From assembly GCA_017883215.1 (NCBI GenBank), contig JADGOA010000178.1:1-7768 (forward strand): a stretch of 7,768 bases of DNA, read 5' to 3'. This document shows, one piece after another, positions 1 through 5,190 of this stretch. The stretch's first letter is position 1. The number at the start of each line of letters is the position of its first letter. Both the position numbers and the translations under genes were made by a program. Source of the stretch: Thermoanaerobaculia bacterium. GTDB taxonomy: Bacteria > Acidobacteriota > Thermoanaerobaculia > Gp7-AA8. Under the pieces are notes generated by a model. That model ran no database searches and was not told the origin of the DNA. It saw only the letters and a list, made by a program, of their open reading frames with translations.

Positions 1-82
1 CCAGGAGCTCGTCGGCGGAATCGTGGTTCCGATCGAGCCAGTCGCGGAACGCGGCGGGCGACTCGAAGAAGGCCGGCTTCAT
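1..82 (-). CDS. YdeI/OmdA-family protein, N-terminal fragment (runs off the window edge)
   Basis: The minus strand opens with ATG at 82-80 and stays open to the window edge, giving 27 codons that begin MKPAFFESPAAFRDWLDRNH. This matches from memory the conserved start of the YdeI/OmdA-like family (annotated as 'YdeI/OmpD-associated' or 'bacteriocin-protection' proteins), where an F-x-S/T-P-x-x-F-R-x-W-L motif precedes the first helix. The family is small and cytosolic, and its biochemical role is poorly defined. The rest of the gene lies to the left of the window, so nothing can be said about its C-terminal domain. There is no Shine-Dalgarno sequence before the ATG. A weak TATCCT hexamer ends 8 bases upstream (minus strand, 96-91), a spacing like that of the other first genes here. 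The call rests on only 27 residues. Confidence 0.6.
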   Translation of the reverse strand, partial: MKPAFFESPAAFRDWLDRNHDSADELL

Positions 83-126
83 CGGATACGAGGATAGCGA
101 AAAGATGCTGCAACGCCGAGGGCTGC

Positions 127-233
127 GGAGAGCGGACATTCTTGTCCGCCGGCTAACGAGCAGCGTGGCTGCACGGCCGCCCGGCGGCCGGACACGAATG
201 TCCGGCCGCTGCGGACACGAATGTCCGCTCTCC
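127..233. repeat. Cluster of three related palindromes, REP/REPIN-like intergenic repeat
   Basis: Three hairpin-forming palindromes share the core GGACA-N4-TGTCC. The first is at 132-149 (7-bp stem, loop TTCT), the second at 184-209 (perfect 11-bp stem, loop CGAA) and the third at 211-228 (7-bp stem, loop CGAA). The outer two sit in 23-base arms, 127-149 and 211-233, that are inverted copies of each other with one mismatch. A further dyad, GGCCGCC/GGCGGCC, lies at 175-189. The cluster fills the gap between the glycosyltransferase stop codon and the YdeI-like start codon, both on the minus strand, and contains no convincing ORF. The arrangement of palindromic units in inverted orientation resembles REP/REPIN elements mobilised by RAYT transposases. 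A role in mRNA 3'-end protection or termination is also possible. I see no target-site duplication. Confidence 0.8.
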
Positions 234-263
234 ACGTACGGGTGAGTGTTGTGCGTCCGGCGT

Positions 264-1547
264 CTACGTTGCGCCGTTCGGATCTGCCGCCTGCTCGCCT
301 CCGCCAGGTACCCCCACCCCCGCGCCCGCCAGGATCGCGACGAGCGGGAGCAGCGGAAGGGCGTAGCGCATCGGGATGGCCTCGACGAACACAGAAGCGA
401 ATGCTGCGTTGAGAACGAGAAGCGGGATCACGATCGGGAAGAGGTCGTGGCGCCTGGCAACGCCGCGGACCGCCAGGAAGAAGAGAGGAAGAAGGAGCAC
501 GGCGGTGGCGGCGGCGCGCTTCGGCGTCTGCTGCTGGACCCAGGCCAGCGGCATCTTCACCAGCGTTTTCGCAACCGTGTATCCAACGTGGCTGCGCATG
601 TGGAGAGTAGCGGAGTGGTCGAGGAAGCGATTGATCTCCAGGTTCGACCGCTCGGGATTCGTGTCGATTCCCTCGAACCCGCGCTCCCGCAGGATGCGGT
701 CGACGAATTCGGTAGCCGGAATGTCGTTGTCGCGGAAATACGGCCCGTGGTGCAGCAGCAGGTCGAAGTCATACACGCCCTTCCAGTAGTGATACCCGAA
801 CCCGGTGGCGATTCCTGTGAAGCCGATGCGGCGGTTCCGTGCGACCCACGGAGAAACGACTGCGAGGAAGGCGATGACGACGAGAACCGCGGCGCGAGCT
901 CTGTGCGCAGTCGATCCGTCCCTGCGCGGGGGCGAGCCCGCGAAGTCCGGCCAGAGCAGGGCGGCGACCACTCCCACGACGAGCACCTGGTAGGAAGCAT
1001 GTGTCAGCGCGGTCGCACCTGCGGCCGCCCCCAGCGCCAGCGCAAGTGCGGCGCTGTGCGACGCTCGCGTTCTTGCCAGGAGCAGGAACGTTGCCGGAAT
1101 GAGCACGACCATCACGTTCTCGGGCACCGTGACCTTGGTTTCCCAGATCAGGAACGGCCAGAACGCGACGATTCCCGCTGCGAAGAGGGCGCCGCGCGAT
1201 CCGACCCGCCACGCCTGCGCGGCGCGGAACGTGAGCCATACCGCGACCCCGCCCAGCAGGCCATTGAGCAGCTGCACGAACAGATGACAATGTGAGGGAT
1301 CTGTCGGATTCGTCGCCAGCATGAAGAGCACGTAACCTGGCGGACGGTGAAGCGCTACCGGCCCGTTACAGGCGAGGCGGTAGCCGCACCCCTGCAGCAG
1401 CGACGCGGCAATTTCGCGGTAGCTGTCGAAGTAGTACTGCGTGCCGACCGTGCTGTGGCCTGCGAGAAGATGAGGAAAAACCACGAAGCAGAAGAGCCAC
1501 CGGAGCGCTACTGCCGCGCCCATCAGGATCACCACGCCCCGTCTCAT
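264..1547 (-). CDS. GT39/ArnT-like integral membrane glycosyltransferase
   Basis: This 427-residue protein is strongly hydrophobic, with roughly eight to ten membrane segments (for example residues 4-24, 92-108, 120-134, 143-158, 165-180, 187-199, 218-233 and the region 350-410). Family hallmarks of polyprenol-phosphate-sugar glycosyltransferases (GT39/PMT_2, ArnT-like) are visible. An acidic D41 in YYFDSYREIA follows the first helix, HRPPGY lies at 67-72, SPWVARNRR at 232-240, and a C-terminal MRYALPLLPL precedes the last helix. Such enzymes work in the inner membrane with the active site facing the periplasm, moving a sugar from a lipid carrier to a lipid, glycan or protein. The acceptor cannot be inferred. 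I prefer the ATG at 1547 because it immediately precedes the first hydrophobic segment and a TACAAT box ends 8 bases upstream. In-frame ATGs at 1583 and 1637 would add 12 or 30 polar residues. It follows egtD on the same strand after about 100 bases, with its own probable promoter. Confidence 0.8.
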   Translation of the reverse strand: MRRGVVILMGAAVALRWLFCFVVFPHLLAGHSTVGTQYYFDSYREIAASLLQGCGYRLACNGPVALHRPPGYVLFMLATNPTDPSHCHLFVQLLNGLLGGVAVWLTFRAAQAWRVGSRGALFAAGIVAFWPFLIWETKVTVPENVMVVLIPATFLLLARTRASHSAALALALGAAAGATALTHASYQVLVVGVVAALLWPDFAGSPPRRDGSTAHRARAAVLVVIAFLAVVSPWVARNRRIGFTGIATGFGYHYWKGVYDFDLLLHHGPYFRDNDIPATEFVDRILRERGFEGIDTNPERSNLEINRFLDHSATLHMRSHVGYTVAKTLVKMPLAWVQQQTPKRAAATAVLLLPLFFLAVRGVARRHDLFPIVIPLLVLNAAFASVFVEAIPMRYALPLLPLVAILAGAGVGVPGGGEQAADPNGAT

Positions 1548-1555
1548 CGTCGCGG

Positions 1556-1561
1556 ATTGTA
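1556..1561 (-). promoter_or_regulatory. Candidate -10 box (TACAAT) for the glycosyltransferase, leaderless start
   Basis: Read on the minus strand, TACAAT is followed by eight bases (CCGCGACG) and then ATG at 1547. A transcription start 6-8 bases after a -10 box would fall at or next to this ATG, giving a leaderless mRNA. No Shine-Dalgarno sequence precedes the ATG. I see no good -35 hexamer at 16-18 bases. The egtD promoter has nearly the same string, TACAATCCGGCG. Confidence 0.45.
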
Positions 1562-1646
1562 GCAATCGTGTGCGCGTCGCCATCTCGGTGCTTGATTGTG
1601 AGTGGAGGGAAGCGACTCTTTCGCCTCGCGCTGTCACCGCGGCCGG

Positions 1647-2636
1647 TCATCTCCGCATGAGGAAATCGGCGAACCAGCCGTTCGAGTCCGTCCACTGCCT
1701 CTCCAGGGCGAATCCGGACTCCCGCGCGATTCGCTCGACGGCGGCTGTGTCGTACTTGTGCGAGCTTTCGGTGTGGATCGATTCCCCGGCTGCGAACGGG
1801 ATGTCGAGGCCGAGTGCTTCGATGCGAACCGAGTGCGCTTCGCGGCTGACCAGGTGCATCTCGATGCGGCTGCGTTCCTCGTTGAAGAAGGCGCGGTGGG
1901 CGAAGCGCTTCAGATCGAAATTGGCGCTGAGCTCGCGGTTGATCCGCTGCAGCAGGTTGAGATTGAAGGCTGCGGTGACGCCGAGGGCGTCGTCGTAAGC
2001 AGGCTCCAGAACGGATATGGATTTCTTCAGGTCTGCGCCGAGGAAGAGGACATCGCCCTCTCGCAGGACGCTCCGCAGATCGCGGAACATCGCGATCGAT
2101 TCCTCGAAGTCGAGATTGCCGATGGTCGACCCGAGGAAGAGGACGACATTGCGGGCGCCGCTGTCGAGAGCGCCGGCCAGTGCGCGCGAAGGCGCGCGGA
2201 AGTCGGAGGCGATGGCGGCGACCCGGAGGGAGGGGTACTCGTCGAGCAGGTCTCGCCCGCTCCGCTCGAGAATCGTGGGGTCGACGTCGATGGGAACGTA
2301 CTCGAGCTCCTCCTGCCGGCGCAGGACAGCGTCGAAGAGCAGCCGCGTCTTGCGTGCGCTGCCCGCACCCAGCTCGATGAGCCGAGCCGGCGTTCCGAAC
2401 GCCGCCGCGATCTCATCGCAATGCTCCGCGAGCACGTCGGTCTCCGCCCGAGTGACGTAGTACTCCGGCAGCCGCGTGATCGCGTCGAATAGCGCCGATC
2501 CGAGCTCGTCGTAGAAGTGATGCGGCGGGAGAGATTTTGGCGCGGCGGTCAGGCCGCGGCGCACATCGTCTGACAGCGATGACGATGAAGAGCCGCGTTC
2601 GATCAGCGTGAATCGCGAGGCTCGTGAGTCGGCCAT
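1647..2636 (-). CDS. egtD: L-histidine N-alpha-methyltransferase EgtD (ergothioneine biosynthesis)
   Basis: This 329-residue cytosolic SAM-dependent enzyme is close to the usual EgtD length of about 320. It trimethylates the alpha-amino group of histidine to hercynine, the first step of ergothioneine synthesis. Motifs in order: FYDELGSALFDAITRLPEYY (41-60), the SAM-binding ELGAGSARKTRLL (88-100), the GSTIGN loop (169-174), AYDDALGVTAAFNLNLL (213-229) and IHTESSHKY (287-295). Aligned from memory to Mycobacterium EgtD (histidine contacts N166, Y206, T213, M252, E282, S284), the residues here are N174, Y214, T221, M260, E290 and S292, all at a constant offset of 8. Keeping the Met/Glu pair argues for histidine as substrate. 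The ATG at 2636 has no Shine-Dalgarno but follows a TACAAT box by 7 bases. No egtB, egtC or egtE is in the window, and the adjacent genes are unrelated to the pathway. It is divergent from the exporter operon. Confidence 0.93.
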   Translation of the reverse strand: MADSRASRFTLIERGSSSSSLSDDVRRGLTAAPKSLPPHHFYDELGSALFDAITRLPEYYVTRAETDVLAEHCDEIAAAFGTPARLIELGAGSARKTRLLFDAVLRRQEELEYVPIDVDPTILERSGRDLLDEYPSLRVAAIASDFRAPSRALAGALDSGARNVVLFLGSTIGNLDFEESIAMFRDLRSVLREGDVLFLGADLKKSISVLEPAYDDALGVTAAFNLNLLQRINRELSANFDLKRFAHRAFFNEERSRIEMHLVSREAHSVRIEALGLDIPFAAGESIHTESSHKYDTAAVERIARESGFALERQWTDSNGWFADFLMRR

Positions 2637-2643
2637 ACGCCGG

Positions 2644-2649
2644 ATTGTA
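2644..2649 (-). promoter_or_regulatory. Candidate -10 box (TACAAT) for egtD, leaderless start
   Basis: On the minus strand TACAAT is separated from the egtD ATG by only seven bases (CCGGCGT), too short for a normal 5' leader and ribosome site. Together with the lack of a Shine-Dalgarno sequence this suggests a leaderless transcript. No clear -35 hexamer is visible. Confidence 0.5.
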
Positions 2650-2746
2650 TTCGCCTGAGTCCGTCTGCGGCCGCCGGGTCACGAGGTGCCGGTTGCTCAT
2701 TCATGTGCGTGAGGCGTTTGCGGCTTCGTAACCCTGACGTCGGGTG

Positions 2747-2766
2747 TAGCGTCCAAGCTGACGCTA
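2747..2766. promoter_or_regulatory. Inverted repeat, candidate operator of the exporter operon
   Basis: A perfect 7-6-7 dyad, TAGCGTC-CAAGCT-GACGCTA, lies 13 bases before the first adaptor's ATG. Its right arm overlaps the first two bases of the candidate -10 box at 2765-2770, and the rest fills the spacer between -10 and -35. This is a typical place for a dimeric repressor or MerR-type activator to bind. A second short dyad, GAATT-AGA-AATTC, follows at 2767-2779 directly before the ATG. No regulator gene is encoded in the window, so the binding protein is unknown. Confidence 0.45.
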
Positions 2767-2770
2767 GAAT
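2765..2770 (+). promoter_or_regulatory. Candidate -10 box (TAGAAT) of the exporter operon
   Basis: TAGAAT ends 9 bases before the ATG at 2780, within a locally AT-rich island in otherwise GC-rich DNA. The sequence between the box and the ATG (TAGAAATTC) has no Shine-Dalgarno, which is compatible with a leaderless or near-leaderless transcript. No convincing -35 hexamer sits at 16-18 bases, which would fit activator-dependent use or a non-standard sigma factor. Confidence 0.45.
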
Positions 2771-2779
2771 TAGAAATTC

Positions 2780-3946
2780 ATGAGACGCATCCCGCTCGCT
2801 GTTGCGTTTCTGGTCCTCGCGAGCTGTTTCTCCGGCTACGACACACGGTCCGAAAGGCCATTGCGCGTTCACCGGGGGAGGTTCGTGCAGACCATCGTGC
2901 TCACGGGTGAGCTCGAAGCGAGCCGCGGCGTGAACATCAGCGTGCCGGACCTGTCCACGTGGCAGACCTCGATCAAGTGGCTGGCCCAGGACGGTGACGA
3001 GGTGAAGGCCGGCGAGCGTGTGGCCGAGCTGGACAACGGCACGTTCACCACCGACCTCGATTCCAAGCGGCAGCTCGAGACGCAGGCGCTGCAGGAGCTT
3101 CAGCAGAAAGAGGCTGAATGGAAAGCCGACCTGCGCCTCAAAGGCCTCGACCTCGACAAGAAGCGCGGTGATCTGGAGAAGGCGAAAATCGAGGCGGCCA
3201 TCCCGAGCGACATCCTCTCCGCGCGCGACTACCAGGACCGTCAGATCAAGCTTCATCGCGCCGAAACGGAGTTTGCCAAAGCGCGCGAGGTTCTAGCGTC
3301 GCAGCGGAAGGCGGTCGTCTCCGACGGGGCGAACCTGGAGCTCAAGCTGGGCCGCGCAGCGCGCGATGTGAAGACGGCCGAGGAAGCGATCGAGCTGCTG
3401 ACGCTGCGGGCGCCGCGGGGCGGAATCGTGGTCGTGCACGATCACCCCTGGGAGCCGCGGAAGCTGCAGTCCGGCGACGGGGTCTGGGTCGGTTTCCCGC
3501 TCGCTCAGATCCCCGATCTCGACTCCCTCGAAGTCGCCGCTTCGCTCGCCGATGTCGATGACGGCCGGGTCGCCGTCGGAATGCCTGCGACGGTGACGCT
3601 GGACGGCTATCCGTCGCTGCGATTCCCGGGTGTGGTCAGGGCCATCAGCGCGGTGGCCCAGGAGGGAACGCGCAACGCGGTGCGCCGCGCCTTTCGTGTG
3701 GTTGTCGATCTCGGACGGGTCGACGCGCACCTGATGCGGCCGGGCCTCTCCGCTCGGGTCGAGATCCGGCGCCGGATTCAGCCGAACGCGCTGCTCGTTC
3801 CGCGCGTATCCATCGATTTCGAAGGGAAGCAGCCGCGGGTCTTGCTGGCCTCCGGAAAAACAGTCGGCGTGAAGGTCGGTGAGTGCAACGCCCAGGAGTG
3901 CATCGTGGTCAGCGGCATCGAGGAAGGAACGAGGTTGCGGTCGTGA
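2780..3946 (+). CDS. HlyD/MacA-family periplasmic adaptor, lipoprotein (adaptor A)
   Basis: This 388-residue protein is the first of three adaptor paralogues. It links an inner-membrane transporter to an outer-membrane channel across the periplasm. The N-terminus is a lipoprotein signal peptide with lipobox LASC and lipidated C16. The first lipoyl half-motif lies around 42-88 (WLAQDGDEVKAGERVAELD), followed by a charged helical hairpin of about 90-205 with its tip near IPSDILS (141-147). The second lipoyl half follows (LRAPRGGIVVV, 209-219), then beta-barrel and membrane-proximal domains with IPDL (244-247), VAVG (264-267) and MRPG (319-322). Two cysteines, C369 and C374 in ECNAQEC, sit near the C-terminus. 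The ATG at 2780 fits the signal peptide and the upstream TAGAAT box. Its stop codon overlaps the GTG of the next gene. Substrate unknown; it could serve an ABC (MacA-like) or, less likely given the neighbours, an RND pump. Confidence 0.88.
   Translation: MRRIPLAVAFLVLASCFSGYDTRSERPLRVHRGRFVQTIVLTGELEASRGVNISVPDLSTWQTSIKWLAQDGDEVKAGERVAELDNGTFTTDLDSKRQLETQALQELQQKEAEWKADLRLKGLDLDKKRGDLEKAKIEAAIPSDILSARDYQDRQIKLHRAETEFAKAREVLASQRKAVVSDGANLELKLGRAARDVKTAEEAIELLTLRAPRGGIVVVHDHPWEPRKLQSGDGVWVGFPLAQIPDLDSLEVAASLADVDDGRVAVGMPATVTLDGYPSLRFPGVVRAISAVAQEGTRNAVRRAFRVVVDLGRVDAHLMRPGLSARVEIRRRIQPNALLVPRVSIDFEGKQPRVLLASGKTVGVKVGECNAQECIVVSGIEEGTRLRS
3920..3934 (+). promoter_or_regulatory. Shine-Dalgarno region that sets the adaptor B start
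   Basis: GAGGAAGGAACGAGG ends 8 bases before the GTG at 3943. It supports that start over the in-frame GTG at 3883, which would add 20 arginine-rich, non-signal residues ahead of the hydrophobic anchor and overlap adaptor A by 64 bases. Confidence 0.6.
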
Positions 3947-5190
3947 AACGGGTGCGCCTGATCGTTCCGGCCGCCGCCGTGGTGCTGTTCTTCCTGGGCG
4001 GTTGGACTCTCCGGAACAAGCTCGCCGCCGACCGGCAGGGCGAGTGGGTGGCGATCAATCGAGGCGATCTCGTGACCGGAATCGAAGTCACCGGGACGCT
4101 GGCCGCCGTCGAGTCCGATCTGCTCGGTCCTCCTCAGATCCCCGACGTATGGGATTTCAAGATCTCGATGATGGCGCCCGAAGGCAGCGACGTGAAGCGC
4201 GGCGAGCCGGTGGTTGCGTTCGACACCACCGAGCTGCAGCGCCGCCTCGACGAGAATCGCGCACTCGCCGAGCAGGCCATGAAAGAGATCGAGAAGACGC
4301 GCGGCGACGTGGCGCTCCATCGCGACGACGATCGCCTGGAGCTGGCCGAAGCAGAAGGGCGGTTGCGCCGTGCCGAAACGAAGCTCGATACGCCCGCCGA
4401 TGTCATGGCTCTGGTCATGGCTCTGAAGGAACGGCGCGAGGTTCAGCTCGACTATGGCGTGGCGAAGCGCGAAGTGACGGAGATCGCCTTGCGCATGGAC
4501 GAGACGCAGCGCGCCGCCGAAGCTCAGATCCGGCTGCTGCAGAGCAAGCAGACCGTCGCGGAGAGCATCGTGGCCCGCACCGAAGACGCCATCCGCCGGA
4601 TGACCGTAACCGCGCCGCGCGACGGCACAGTGGTCTACGTCACGAACTGGCGCGGCGATAAGTTCAAGGTCGGCGACACCTGCTGGAAAGCCCTGCGCAT
4701 CATCGAGATCCCCGACCTTCGGAAGATGAAGGCCAACGGCGAAGTGGACGAGGCTGATGCCGGCAAAGTCGCGGTAGGCCAGCGGGTTTCGTTCCGCCTC
4801 GATGCTCATCCCGACGAGGAACTGCGCGGCACCATCAGCCGTGCCGGGCGGACCGTTCAGCAACAGACCGGGACGAAGGATCCCATCAAAGTCCTGAAGG
4901 TCGATATTTCCGTCGATCGCACCGATCCGGCCACGATGCGGCCGGGCATGCGCTATCAGGGGACCGTGGAGTTGGAGCGCATCCGCAACGCGCTGTTGAT
5001 TCCCCGCAGCGCGGTGTTCGTCGCGCCGGAGGGTGCTGTCGTCTATCGCCGCGGTCTGCTCGCCGTCCACGCCGTGCCGGTGAAGCTCGGGCGGGAGAAC
5101 GCCAGGTTCGCGGAAGTCCTGTCGGGGGTGAGCGCCGGAGATCGCATTCTCGTCTCGACGCGCGACGACAAAGAAGGGGGGAAATCGTGA
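3943..5190 (+). CDS. HlyD/MacA-family adaptor with N-terminal membrane anchor (adaptor B)
   Basis: Read from GTG 3943 this is a 415-residue protein beginning MKRVRLIVPAAAVVLFFLGG, a basic start followed by a hydrophobic anchor with no lipobox or clear cleavage site. The domain order matches adaptor A: first lipoyl half around 50-95 (MMAPEGSDVKRGEPVVAFD), helical hairpin of about 95-215 with tip near TPADVMA (150-156), second lipoyl half at VTAPRDGTVVYV (222-233), then IPDL (256-259), VAVG (276-279) and MRPG (332-335). It has one cysteine, C247. Compared with A, the descending hairpin arm is four residues longer, exactly the size of the VMALVMAL tandem duplication at 154-161. GTG overlaps the stop of adaptor A (GTGA) and its own stop overlaps the next GTG, so translation is probably coupled. 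It probably forms a mixed adaptor assembly with A and C (inference). Confidence 0.87.
   Translation: MKRVRLIVPAAAVVLFFLGGWTLRNKLAADRQGEWVAINRGDLVTGIEVTGTLAAVESDLLGPPQIPDVWDFKISMMAPEGSDVKRGEPVVAFDTTELQRRLDENRALAEQAMKEIEKTRGDVALHRDDDRLELAEAEGRLRRAETKLDTPADVMALVMALKERREVQLDYGVAKREVTEIALRMDETQRAAEAQIRLLQSKQTVAESIVARTEDAIRRMTVTAPRDGTVVYVTNWRGDKFKVGDTCWKALRIIEIPDLRKMKANGEVDEADAGKVAVGQRVSFRLDAHPDEELRGTISRAGRTVQQQTGTKDPIKVLKVDISVDRTDPATMRPGMRYQGTVELERIRNALLIPRSAVFVAPEGAVVYRRGLLAVHAVPVKLGRENARFAEVLSGVSAGDRILVSTRDDKEGGKS
4402..4425 (+). repeat. Exact 12-base tandem duplication inside adaptor B
   Basis: GTCATGGCTCTG occurs twice in a row with no mismatch, encoding VMAL-VMAL (residues 154-161) just after the predicted tip of the helical hairpin. 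Identity at the DNA level suggests a recent slippage or duplication event. It accounts for the four-residue length difference from adaptor A on the descending arm. Confidence 0.9.

Noticed and set aside
127..233. Insertion sequence remnant
   Set aside because: Inverted ends are present, but there is no transposase fragment and no flanking target-site duplication. A REP-like repeat fits better.
246..1295. Long plus-strand ORF of 349 codons opposite the glycosyltransferase
   Set aside because: Its product is rich in Arg, Glu, Asp and Gly with no recognisable motif, and it is antisense to a protein with clear membrane and GT39 motifs. It is a GC-rich shadow frame.
1602..2492. Plus-strand ORF of 296 codons opposite egtD
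   Set aside because: It is low-complexity acidic/basic sequence fully antisense to EgtD, whose catalytic residues are all recognisable.
3883..3942. Extended adaptor B start at GTG 3883
   Set aside because: It would prepend 20 Arg/Gly-rich residues before the membrane anchor. GTG 3943 has a strong ribosome site and the same GTGA overlap as the later junctions.
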